Shown here: in pieces, positions 33,636 through 41,610 of the stretch | Layout of the letters: each line of letters begins with the position of its first letter | How positions within the stretch are numbered: the stretch's first letter is position 1 | DNA from: Flavobacteriales bacterium | Lineage (GTDB): Bacteria; Bacteroidota; Bacteroidia; Flavobacteriales_F; PHOS-HE28 | Direction: 5' to 3' | Length of the DNA: 64,000 nt | Assembly: GCA_016716605.1 (NCBI GenBank) | Contig: JADJWA010000001.1 | Coordinates: 1,488,001 to 1,552,000, forward strand | The notes under the pieces: model-generated | What the model was told of the DNA's origin: nothing | Seen by the model: the letters and a program-made list of their open reading frames with translations, nothing else | The model's database searches: none | Translations under genes and position numbers: made by a program

Positions 33636-35413
33636 TTGAGCGCAACGAGCTTGACCGCTGCGATCGCACGGCCGCCATCCATCAGTGTGCATCGGTACAG
33701 ACCCGCGACCAAATCAGTGCGCAACGTGATCGAGCGCCCGGCATCACCCGCGCCGATCGCCTGCCGGAGCACTAAACGACCGCGGCCATCGTGAATGAGC
33801 AGCTCGGCCGTGCTCGAAACGGATCGATCGATCCGCAGCTCTGCGCGTGCAATGAACGGATTGGGCATGGCGACAATCACGTTCAGCGCATCGCTCGATT
33901 CCGATATGCCGATGGGCATGCAACCCAATCCATAGGGAAGATCATCCACCGGCGCTTGCGGCGTGGCGGCATCGTTGGCGCGCACCTGCTCGGCGGAGAA
34001 GATGCTCGTGATCCCTTGAGCGTCGATGCCGGCCACGCTCACGTAATAGACGCCAGGCGATTGGAGATTGGGCACCAGGTAGCTGGTCTCCGTGGTGCGG
34101 TACACCGCTTCGAGATCGCCGGAGCTCTGGGTGCCGCGCACGCCCACCCGGAAGGCCACATGCTCCGGTGAGCCGGTGATCTGCGCGCGCAATCCGGTGG
34201 GCTCATCGAGCAGATTGAAGCTCGGCATCTCCGGTCCGTGCGCGAGCAGGGTGGCCGAAGCGCCGTTGGTCACCGTGTTGCGGGCGAGGTAGTTGAAGTC
34301 CACGAAGAGCGTGTCGAGCGTGCCGTTGCCGTCAAGGTCGAGGCCAAGGATGTCCTCACTGGTGTGCTGGCGGTCGTCGTAGCCCTCCTGGCCTGGATCG
34401 CCATCGCCATGCTCGTTGGCGGCGGTGAAGCGCACGGCCGGCCAGCCCGCCTGCCGGAAGGGGATATGGTCGCTGCCACGGCCCACGCGGTCCTCGCGGT
34501 CCAGCACGCTGATCAGCATGGGCACGGGCACGGCGCCGCTGAGCTTCTCATCGTAGCTGAGGCGGATCATGCGCGCCAGCCCACGCGACGCGGCATGCGA
34601 GAAGATGCGCAATTGCAGGCTGTCCACCTCGTTCACGATTCCGCATCCCGGCGGTGAAGCTGTTTCGCCGCATAGGATGCCGCCCACGATATCATTGTTG
34701 AGCACGCCCTTGATCGCGATCGATTGCTGCTGGCAGAACTGCGCCATGGCGCGTGCGCCCAAGAGCCCGTGCTCCTCGCCGGTGGTGAGCATGAAGACGA
34801 GCGTGTGCGGGAAGGTGTAGCGGCTCATCACGCGCGCAAGCTCCAGCACCAGGGCGCTGCCGCTGCCGTTGTCCTCAGCGCCTTGCGCATCGCAATCGGG
34901 ATCGCAGTTGTCGGCGCAGCGGCTGTCCAGGTGCGCCTCGATGATGATCACACGATGATTGACCGTGCTCGATCCCGGAAGCACAGCGATCACGTTGCGC
35001 CAATCCTGTCCGCTGCCGCAGTTGAGGGGCTCGTTCGCGTAATCGAAACGGATGTAGGATGGCAGCAAGCGGTCCTCATTCAACGTGCTCCATTGCTGAA
35101 GCTTGGACATGGCCCAGCGCCTCGCGGCTCCGATGCCGGTGGTCTCGCTCAGGGTATCGCTGTAGGTGTGGCGCGTTCCGAAGGAGACGATGCGCTCGAG
35201 GTGCGCCCGAATGGAATCGCCATTCACGGCGGTGCGCAGCGCGCAGATGATCTCCTCCGGATCATCGATCACCAGCGATGCCGCGTAGTCCGCCGGGTCG
35301 TGCTGGCCCTTCATGGCCTGCAGCGCCTCCGCATCCGTGCAGTTGATGTTGGTGAACTGCGCAGATGAGAGTGCCGGAAGCAGCGCGGTGAACAGGAGCA
35401 AGGAGCGTGTCAT
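33632..35413 (-). CDS. Secreted M28-family metallopeptidase with T9SS C-terminal domain
   Basis: 593 residues from ATG 35413 with signal peptide MTRSLLLFTALLPALSSAQ. The M28 catalytic set is visible: IIIEAHLDSRC (His, zinc), GAEDNGSGSALVLELAR (Asp bridging zinc), TTGEEHGLLGARAMA (general-base Glu), LNNDIVGG and RVGRGSDHIPFRQAGWPAV (last zinc His). Residues about 415-500 resemble a fibronectin-type domain and the last about 80 a T9SS type A tag (MPNPFIARAELRIDR, LLIHDGRGRLVLRQ, LVAGLYRCTL). It should be exported across both membranes and act as an aminopeptidase-type enzyme. An in-frame extension to 35482 lacks signal-peptide character. Confidence 0.88.
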   Translation of the reverse strand: MTRSLLLFTALLPALSSAQFTNINCTDAEALQAMKGQHDPADYAASLVIDDPEEIICALRTAVNGDSIRAHLERIVSFGTRHTYSDTLSETTGIGAARRWAMSKLQQWSTLNEDRLLPSYIRFDYANEPLNCGSGQDWRNVIAVLPGSSTVNHRVIIIEAHLDSRCADNCDPDCDAQGAEDNGSGSALVLELARVMSRYTFPHTLVFMLTTGEEHGLLGARAMAQFCQQQSIAIKGVLNNDIVGGILCGETASPPGCGIVNEVDSLQLRIFSHAASRGLARMIRLSYDEKLSGAVPVPMLISVLDREDRVGRGSDHIPFRQAGWPAVRFTAANEHGDGDPGQEGYDDRQHTSEDILGLDLDGNGTLDTLFVDFNYLARNTVTNGASATLLAHGPEMPSFNLLDEPTGLRAQITGSPEHVAFRVGVRGTQSSGDLEAVYRTTETSYLVPNLQSPGVYYVSVAGIDAQGITSIFSAEQVRANDAATPQAPVDDLPYGLGCMPIGISESSDALNVIVAMPNPFIARAELRIDRSVSSTAELLIHDGRGRLVLRQAIGAGDAGRSITLRTDLVAGLYRCTLMDGGRAIAAVKLVALN

Positions 35414-35431
35414 GGCAACAGGGTAGGAGAC

Positions 35432-35439
35432 GAAAGGTA
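35432..35439 (-). promoter_or_regulatory. -7-like box TACCTTTC upstream of the M28 peptidase gene
   Basis: On the minus strand TACCTTTC (followed by G) lies 18 nt before the ATG at 35413. Confidence 0.3.
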
Positions 35440-35491
35440 ACTGTCCGTTCAATGTCGTCCAGCCGTGACAGTTGAACAGCACTCTCAGGCT

Positions 35492-36022
35492 TCAAGGCAA
35501 CGTTCCGCGGAACACGATGGCTTCGACGCCACGGTGCACGGTGCGCCTCTCCGGTAGCATGCCATTCCGGCGGGCCACCAGCTGGCTGCGGTGGTTTTCC
35601 GGATCGATCAGCGATATCACCGAGGCCGCGAGCCGTTGCTCATATGCGAACCGTTTGCAAGCAACTGCCGCTTCCGTGGCAAAGCCGTGCCCCCAATGCT
35701 GCGGCAGCAAATGGTAGCCGATTTCCAGTTCATCGATGCCATCCACTACTTGGGTGAGCAGCCCGCATTGCCCAATCCTCTCGCCGGAGCTGAGCAGTTC
35801 CACGGCATGCAACCCACTGCCGTCCGTTGCATAGCGGTCCAGTGATCGTTGGATCATCGCTTCGCAATCCGCGCGGCTGCCAAGAGTGAAGGGCATGAAA
35901 CGGATCGCTTCAGCATCGTTAAGGTACTCCATCCACCAATCAGCATCGGTCAGCGATAGTGGCCGGAACCGGAGGCGTTCAGTGGTGAGGCCCGCCAACG
36001 AGGGAATGGGGAGCACGATCAC
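35492..36022 (-). CDS. GNAT-family N-acetyltransferase (RimJ/RimL-like)
   Basis: 176 residues from a GTG start at 36022 whose bases overlap the TGA of the upstream gene (GTGA). The protein begins with the RimJ/RimL pattern LTTERLRFRPLSLTDADWWM and has the acetyl-CoA region IGYHLLPQHWGHGFATEAAV followed by VISLIDPENHRSQLVARRNG. Such enzymes acetylate amines or protein N-termini in the cytosol; the substrate is not predictable. The frame is open far upstream, but that part lies inside the neighbouring gene and is not homologous. Confidence 0.82.
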   Translation of the reverse strand: MIVLPIPSLAGLTTERLRFRPLSLTDADWWMEYLNDAEAIRFMPFTLGSRADCEAMIQRSLDRYATDGSGLHAVELLSSGERIGQCGLLTQVVDGIDELEIGYHLLPQHWGHGFATEAAVACKRFAYEQRLAASVISLIDPENHRSQLVARRNGMLPERRTVHRGVEAIVFRGTLP

Positions 36023-37233
36023 GATGCCAGTTGTTTGGAGCGCATCACCAGCAATACATGCAGCAGCGAGAGCGATGTGATGGTTCCGGCGACGATCAGG
36101 TTCCACGGCGAGGGTGCGATGGGGAGGACCAATGCGATCGCGAGGCCCAGCAGCACTACCCGCCCGATCTCGCTGCGGACCACCCATCGATGCGCCTCGA
36201 GCAGCACGCCCAGGTTCATCACCCACCAGCCGATCAACGCGGCCGTGGTCCATTGCGCCTGCATGCTCAGCTTGTCCTGCTGGAAAAGGAAATAGCTAGT
36301 GACCAAGAGCAGGAGCGCGAATTGCACAGCGACGTATCTGTTAACCGCCTTGCTCACACGCGTATCGAACTTGCGGTAGGTGGTGGAATCCTTTGCCTTG
36401 GGGCCATCGAAGCCGCCGAGATAGGTGGGCCTCCAGCCCGGGGGCTTGATGAATACCAGCACTTTATCCTTCAGGCTTCGGCATCGGTGCGCCAGGCGGA
36501 AGAGCTCGCCCCAGTAGTGGAAGTTGGCGGTGAGCGGGTCCCAACTCCGCAACGGCGAGGTGATCCCGTACACCGGCTCCTCCTCCTCGCGTTGGAAGGT
36601 GCCGAAGAACTTGTCCCAGATGATGAGGGTGCCAGCGTGGTTGCGGTCGATGTACTTCGGATCACTGCCGTGGTGCACACGGTGGTGGCTCGGCGTGTTG
36701 AAGAGCCACTCGAAAGGCCCCATGCGATCGATGGCCTTGGTATGGATCCAGAACTGGTACAGCGTATTGATCGCGGCTACGGAGACGATCACCATGGGAT
36801 GCACGCCGAGCAGCGCGATGGGCACATAGAACCAGAAGCTGAAGAGCCCTTGCCACCAGCTCTGCCGCAGCGCCACGCTCAGGTTGTACTCTTCGCTCTG
36901 ATGATGCACGATGTGCGCGGCCCAGAGGAAATTCACTTCGTGGCTGAGCCGATGGAACCAGTAGTACATCAGGTCCACGAGAAGGAATGCCAGCAGCCAG
37001 GTGAGCGGTGTACTGGGCAGGGTGAAGAGCCGCCCATGGTCGTACACGGCCAGGTAGAGGGCGAGGATGCCCGTCTTGGTGAAGGCGCCCACCACCTGCG
37101 AGCCGATGCCGCAGCCGAGGTTCGCCACGAAGTCGTTGAAGCGGTACACCTTCCTATTCGAATACGCGCTCCACGCCAGCTCGATGGCCATGAGCACGAA
37201 GAAGGCCGGGATGGCGAGCACGATGTACTTCAC
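36019..37233 (-). CDS. Sterol desaturase / fatty acid hydroxylase family membrane protein
   Basis: 404 residues starting with GTG at 37233 (KYIVLAIPAFFVLMAIELAW). The di-iron histidine motifs are visible: HRLSHEVNF, HIVHHQSEEYN and HRVHHGSDPKYIDRNHAG, with WFHR before the first. The family hydroxylates or desaturates lipids using O2 and membrane-bound di-iron. The C-terminal about 120 residues add extra TM helices, as in Bacteroidota members annotated as sterol desaturases. A box TACATTCG stands 5 nt before the GTG. It is divergent from pheT and translationally coupled to the GNAT gene. The true substrate is unknown. Confidence 0.85.
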   Translation of the reverse strand: MKYIVLAIPAFFVLMAIELAWSAYSNRKVYRFNDFVANLGCGIGSQVVGAFTKTGILALYLAVYDHGRLFTLPSTPLTWLLAFLLVDLMYYWFHRLSHEVNFLWAAHIVHHQSEEYNLSVALRQSWWQGLFSFWFYVPIALLGVHPMVIVSVAAINTLYQFWIHTKAIDRMGPFEWLFNTPSHHRVHHGSDPKYIDRNHAGTLIIWDKFFGTFQREEEEPVYGITSPLRSWDPLTANFHYWGELFRLAHRCRSLKDKVLVFIKPPGWRPTYLGGFDGPKAKDSTTYRKFDTRVSKAVNRYVAVQFALLLLVTSYFLFQQDKLSMQAQWTTAALIGWWVMNLGVLLEAHRWVVRSEIGRVVLLGLAIALVLPIAPSPWNLIVAGTITSLSLLHVLLVMRSKQLAS

Positions 37234-37238
37234 GATGG

Positions 37239-37246
37239 CGAATGTA
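37239..37246 (-). promoter_or_regulatory. -7-like box TACATTCG upstream of the hydroxylase gene
   Basis: On the minus strand TACATTCG-CCATC-GTG: a 5-nt spacer to the start codon. Confidence 0.45.
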
Positions 37247-37254
37247 CCCGCAGG

Positions 37255-37262
37255 TATCTTCG
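37255..37262 (+). promoter_or_regulatory. -7-like box TATCTTCG upstream of pheT
   Basis: TATCTTCG lies 18 nt before the pheT ATG, only 8 nt from the divergent box of the hydroxylase gene. Confidence 0.45.
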
Positions 37263-37280
37263 CCGACCGTCACGGATCCC

Positions 37281-39716
37281 ATGCGCATCTCCTGGAATTG
37301 GCTCAAGCAATACATCGATACCGGCCTGTCCCCGCAGCAAGCGGCCGAAGTGCTCACCAGCACGGGCCTCGAAGTGGAAAGCGTTACGGCGCATGAGCCC
37401 GTGAAAGGCATGCTGGCCGGCGTTGCGGTAGGTGAAGTGCTCGAGTGCGCCAAGCATCCCGATGCCGATCGACTCAGCCTTACCGTGGTCGATGTCGGCC
37501 AAGGCGAACCGTTGCGGATCGTGTGCGGCGCGCCGAATGTGGCAGCCGGGCAGAAGGTGCTCGTGGCCACGGTGGGCTGCACCTTGAACCTGAACGATGG
37601 TACGTCCATCGTCATCAAGAAGAGCAGGATCCGCGGGCAGGAGAGCAACGGCATGATCTGCGCAGAGGATGAATTGGGCATCGGCAAGAGCCACGAGGGC
37701 ATCCTGGTGCTCGATCCTTCCGCAGTACCGGGCACACCTGCTGCGGTGCAGCTTGGCTTAGTCAGCGATCACGTGCTCGAGATCGGCCTCACCCCCAACC
37801 GCACCGACGCCATGGGCCATGTGGGCGTGGCACGCGACCTCATCGCGGCGATCAATTACCGCGAGGGGCAGGCGCTCGAGTTGAAGCTGCCCGATGTCTC
37901 GGCCTATGCACAGGACGATGAGGCCCGCGCAGTGAAGGTGGAAGTGATGGATGCGCTGGCCTGTCCGCGCTACGGCGGCGTCACGCTCACACAGGTGAAG
38001 GTGGCGCCCTCGCCGAAGTGGCTGCAGGACCGCCTGCTGGCCATTGGTCTGAAGCCGATCAACAATGTGGTGGATGTGACCAACTACGTGCAGCACGAGC
38101 TCGGCCAGCCGCTGCACGCCTTCGATGCCGATCGGCTCGAGGGCGGGCGGATCATCGTTCGCAAGGCTGCGGCCGATGAGCCGTTCGCGACGCTCGACAA
38201 CGTTGAGCGCAAGCTGCATGCGGACGACCTCGTGATCGCGGATGCGGTGAAGCCGGCTTGCATCGCCGGCGTCTTCGGCGGAACGCTGAGTGGCGTGAGC
38301 GATGCCACCACCGCCGTCTTCCTGGAGAGCGCCTGCTTCGATCCGGCCCATGTGCGGCGCACGGCGCGCAGGCATGGAATGAGCACCGACGCTTCCTTCC
38401 GCTTTGAGCGCGGCGTGGATCCCGAGATCACCGTGTACGCATTGAAGCGCGCGGCCCTGCTCATCCAGGAAGTGGGCGGCGCGCGCATCTCGTCGGGCAT
38501 CACCGATATCGATCATGGTCGTCGGAGCCGCGCGGAGGTGAAGCTGCGTTTCGCCGAGGTGGAGCGGCTCACCGGCATCTCCATCGCCCCCGATGCGATC
38601 GTGCGCGTGCTTGAACTGCTCGATTTCCGCCTGCTGGATCGCAACGCGCAATCGTTGACGGTGCAGGTGCCGGCCTACCGCGTGGATGTGTCGCGCCCTG
38701 CGGACGTGATTGAGGAGATCCTGCGCATCCATGGATTCGATCGGGTGCCGTTGCCCGAGCGCTTGATGGCTCCGCCGGTACTGCACGGGGCGCTCACGCT
38801 CGAATCGCTTCGCCGTGAGATGGGTGCGCACCTGGCCGCGCGCGGCTTCCGCGAGATCATGACCCCCTCCCTGGTGAGCGCGGAACGGACCGTCGCCGCT
38901 GCCGTTGCGGGTCCCTCCGGGATCATCCGTTTGTGCAATCCGCTGAGCTCCGAGCTCGATGCCCTGCGCCCCACCATGCTCTTCGGCGCCCTGCAGGCAG
39001 TTGCGCACAACGCCAACCGCCAGCAGCGCGACCTGCGCTTCTTCGAGCGGGGCCGCGTGTATGGTGCCACCCCAAACGGCTCGCGCGAAACAGAGACCTT
39101 GTCGATGGCCCTCACAGGCAGGCGCTGGCGCGAGAACTGGCGAAGCGGCAAGCGACCCACCGAGCGCGCCGATGCGCAGGAAGAGGTGGAGGGGCTGCTT
39201 GCCCGCATGGGCTTGCTTCCTCACGCGCATTGGATTGATGCGGAGCATCCGCTGCTCGGTGCCGCTGCCGAATTGCGCATCGGCAAGCGTACGGTGGGCG
39301 TGCTCGGTTCGGTGAAGCCGAAGGAGCTGCAGGCGGCTGATGTCAACCAACCCGTCGTGTACGCCGAGCTGAATGAGGAGGCGCTGCTCGATGCCTGCCG
39401 CGCGGGCAGCATCACGCATGCCGATGTGCCGCGCTTCCCCAGCGTGCGTCGCGACCTCAGCCTGCTCCTGGCGGAAGCCGTGCGCTTCGATGACCTGAAG
39501 CGGCTCGCCTTGCAGGCCGAGCGCAGGCTCCTGCGCGACATGAGCCTCTTCGATGTGTACCAGGGCGACAAGCTGCCCGCCGGGAAGAAGAGCTACGCGC
39601 TCAGCTTCGTCCTCCGCGACGACGAAAGGACCCTTACCGACGAGCAGGTGGATAAGGCCATGGCGCGCATCCGCACCGCGCTTGAGAAAGAGGCGGGGGC
39701 GGAGGTGAGGGGGTGA
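37281..39716 (+). CDS. pheT: Phenylalanyl-tRNA synthetase beta subunit
   Basis: 811 residues, typical bacterial PheT length. Domains in order: the B1 start (MRISWNWLKQYIDTGLSPQQ), an EMAP-II-like tRNA-binding insert (about 40-150, VGEVLECAKHPDADRLSL), the B3/B4 region (INNVVDVTNYVQHELGQPLH, AFDADRLEGG), the B5 domain (about 400-480), the catalytic-like core (FREIMTPSLVSAE, NPLSSELDALRP) and a C-terminal anticodon-binding fold (FPSVRRDLSLLL, SYALSFVLRDDERTLTDEQV). With PheS, encoded elsewhere, it charges tRNA-Phe in the cytosol. The start at 37281 matches family N-termini; an upstream in-frame codon at 37242 precedes the promoter box. Confidence 0.95.
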   Translation: MRISWNWLKQYIDTGLSPQQAAEVLTSTGLEVESVTAHEPVKGMLAGVAVGEVLECAKHPDADRLSLTVVDVGQGEPLRIVCGAPNVAAGQKVLVATVGCTLNLNDGTSIVIKKSRIRGQESNGMICAEDELGIGKSHEGILVLDPSAVPGTPAAVQLGLVSDHVLEIGLTPNRTDAMGHVGVARDLIAAINYREGQALELKLPDVSAYAQDDEARAVKVEVMDALACPRYGGVTLTQVKVAPSPKWLQDRLLAIGLKPINNVVDVTNYVQHELGQPLHAFDADRLEGGRIIVRKAAADEPFATLDNVERKLHADDLVIADAVKPACIAGVFGGTLSGVSDATTAVFLESACFDPAHVRRTARRHGMSTDASFRFERGVDPEITVYALKRAALLIQEVGGARISSGITDIDHGRRSRAEVKLRFAEVERLTGISIAPDAIVRVLELLDFRLLDRNAQSLTVQVPAYRVDVSRPADVIEEILRIHGFDRVPLPERLMAPPVLHGALTLESLRREMGAHLAARGFREIMTPSLVSAERTVAAAVAGPSGIIRLCNPLSSELDALRPTMLFGALQAVAHNANRQQRDLRFFERGRVYGATPNGSRETETLSMALTGRRWRENWRSGKRPTERADAQEEVEGLLARMGLLPHAHWIDAEHPLLGAAAELRIGKRTVGVLGSVKPKELQAADVNQPVVYAELNEEALLDACRAGSITHADVPRFPSVRRDLSLLLAEAVRFDDLKRLALQAERRLLRDMSLFDVYQGDKLPAGKKSYALSFVLRDDERTLTDEQVDKAMARIRTALEKEAGAEVRG

Positions 39717-39748
39717 GAAGCAACGAGCCTTCGTGAGAAGGCGCTCGC

Positions 39749-39756
39749 CACCTTTG
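39749..39756 (+). promoter_or_regulatory. -7-like box CACCTTTG upstream of the glycosyltransferase gene
   Basis: CACCTTTG-CCGCC-ATG: the same 5-nt CCGCC spacer as at the LOG gene. Confidence 0.4.
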
Positions 39757-39761
39757 CCGCC

Positions 39762-40916
39762 ATGCGCATCGCCGTCAACACCCGCCTGCTGCTCGCGGAT
39801 AGGCTCGAGGGCATCGGCTGGTTCACGCATGAGACCATGCGGCGCATCGTGCTCGCTCATCCGGAGCATGAGTTCCTCTTCCTCTTCGACCGGGCATTCG
39901 ACAAGCGTTTCGTGTACGGCCCGAACGTGACACCGTTGGTGATTCACCCGCCCACTCGGCATCCGCTGCTCTATCGGCTCTGGTTCGATTGGCTCCTGCC
40001 GCGCAAGCTGAAGGCCCTCAGCGCCGACGCCTTCATCAGCCCCGATGGCTTCCTCGCGCTGCGCAGCAATGTGCCCGCGCTCGCCGTGATCCACGACCTC
40101 AACTTCGAGCATTACCCCGAGGATCTGCCGCGCGCATACCGCAACTACTACCGACGCTACTTCCCGCGCTTCGCGCACCATGCAGCGCGCATTGCCACGG
40201 TGAGCGAGTTCAGCGGCCGCGACATCGCGAAGCGCTACGAGGTGAATGAGAGCCGCATCGATGTGGTGTACAATGGCGTGGGCGAGGTGTTCCGGCCGCT
40301 GGACGAGCCAGGGAAGACAGCGGCGCGTGATCGTTTCACGCAGGGCCATCCATACTTCGCCTGCGTGGGCAGCTTGAATCCGCGCAAGAACATCGCACGC
40401 TTGCTGCTGGCCTTCGATCAGTTGCTTCAGCAGCATCCTTCGGAATTGCGGTTGCTGATCGTGGGTGAGCGCATGTGGTGGGATGCGCGCATGGGGCAAG
40501 CATGGAAGCAAGTGAAGCATCAGGACCGCGTACGCTTCACCGGTCGTTTGGCGCAGGCCGATCTGCACAGGGCAATGGGCGGCGCGCATGCCTTGGCCTT
40601 CATCAGTTACTTCGAGGGCTTCGGCATCCCGGTGGCCGAGGCCATGCGCTGCGGCGTGCCCGTGGTGGCAGCCGAAGCGACCTGTTTGCCCGAGATCGCT
40701 GGTGATGCCGCGCACTATTGCGATCCCTTCAGTGTAGCCGATATCAGTCGTGCGTTGTATGAGGTATGGAGCGATCCGGAGCTCTGTGAACAGCTCCGCG
40801 CTGCGGGCTTGAAGCGATCGCAGCGCTACGCCTGGGACAAGGCTGCAACGGATCTCTGGGCCAGCTTCGAGCGGATGTGCCGGGATGCAGGACTTGCATT
40901 GAACGCCAAGCATTGA
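39762..40916 (+). CDS. Glycosyltransferase family 4 protein
   Basis: 384 residues with the GT-B fold. The N-terminal half starts MRIAVNTRLLLADRLEGIGW and contains ALAVIHDLNFEHYPEDLP and ARIATVSEFSGRDI. The C-terminal half has the GT4 signature YFACVGSLNPRKNIARLLLA and the EX7E motif FEGFGIPVAEAMRCGVPVVA. Such enzymes are cytosolic or membrane-peripheral and transfer sugars from nucleotide donors to glycans or lipids. It is followed after 4 nt by rnhB. Donor and acceptor are unknown. Confidence 0.9.
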   Translation: MRIAVNTRLLLADRLEGIGWFTHETMRRIVLAHPEHEFLFLFDRAFDKRFVYGPNVTPLVIHPPTRHPLLYRLWFDWLLPRKLKALSADAFISPDGFLALRSNVPALAVIHDLNFEHYPEDLPRAYRNYYRRYFPRFAHHAARIATVSEFSGRDIAKRYEVNESRIDVVYNGVGEVFRPLDEPGKTAARDRFTQGHPYFACVGSLNPRKNIARLLLAFDQLLQQHPSELRLLIVGERMWWDARMGQAWKQVKHQDRVRFTGRLAQADLHRAMGGAHALAFISYFEGFGIPVAEAMRCGVPVVAAEATCLPEIAGDAAHYCDPFSVADISRALYEVWSDPELCEQLRAAGLKRSQRYAWDKAATDLWASFERMCRDAGLALNAKH

Positions 40917-40920
40917 TCCG

Positions 40921-41520
40921 ATGGCACTGGTTGCATGCCAAGAGCAAGGCCGCGTGGAGGCCGGCTGCGACGAGGCCGGTCGCGGCTGCCTCGCCGGACC
41001 GGTCGTTGCCGCTGCGGTGATCCTCCCGCCACGCGTGCGCCTCCCGGGCCTTGACGATAGCAAGAAGCTGAGCGAAGCTGCGCGCGAGGCCCTGCGCCCC
41101 TTGATCGAGGAGCGCGCATTGGCCTGGGCTGTGGCCGTCGTGGAGCCCGCGGAGATCGATGCCATCAACATCCTGCGCGCATCCTTTCTGGCCATGCATC
41201 GCGCCATCGATGCCTTGAAGCGGCGCCCTGACCATCTCTTGATCGACGGCAACCGTTTCACCGCATATCCCGGCATCGCGCACAGTTGCCACATCAAGGG
41301 CGATGGCCGTTTCCGCAGCATTGCGGCGGCCAGCGTCCTGGCCAAGACGCACCGCGATGCGATCATGCGCGAGCTGCACCAGGCCTTTCCGGCTTACGGC
41401 TGGGCCATCAACAAGGGATATCCGACCCCCGACCATCGCGCGGCCATCGCGATGCTTGGCGCATGCGAGCATCATCGGCGCTCGTTCCGCCTGTTGAACG
41501 ATCAGCCTGTTCTGTTCTGA
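40921..41520 (+). CDS. rnhB: Ribonuclease HII
   Basis: 199 residues, normal for RNase HII. Catalytic motifs: VEAGCDEAGRGCLAGPVVAA (first acidic pair), LPGLDDSKKLSEAAR, LLIDGNRF (Asp) and IKGDGRFRSIAAASVLAKTH (final Asp region and KT). It cleaves the RNA strand at ribonucleotides embedded in DNA. It lies 4 nt downstream of the GT4 gene and so is co-transcribed with it. The last residues are short and simple. Confidence 0.94.
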   Translation: MALVACQEQGRVEAGCDEAGRGCLAGPVVAAAVILPPRVRLPGLDDSKKLSEAAREALRPLIEERALAWAVAVVEPAEIDAINILRASFLAMHRAIDALKRRPDHLLIDGNRFTAYPGIAHSCHIKGDGRFRSIAAASVLAKTHRDAIMRELHQAFPAYGWAINKGYPTPDHRAAIAMLGACEHHRRSFRLLNDQPVLF

Positions 41521-41593
41521 TCGACGACCGTGATCCACACCAACCTGTGCGCAAGCCCCGCAAGCGCCATCGGAGGCCATGTGCGCTCGCGGG

Positions 41594-41601
41594 CACCTTT
41601 G
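41594..41601 (+). promoter_or_regulatory. -7-like box CACCTTTG upstream of the DUF3352-like gene
   Basis: CACCTTTG lies 9 nt before the ATG at 41611 and after the upstream alternative start at 41530, which it argues against. Confidence 0.4.
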
Positions 41602-41610
41602 CGCGAACCC

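Noticed and set aside
37758..41366. 1202-codon open frame on the minus strand across pheT, GT4 and rnhB
   Set aside because: It is antisense to three clear genes. It lacks any recognisable domain and has the His/Arg/Ala-rich composition typical of shadow frames in high-GC DNA.
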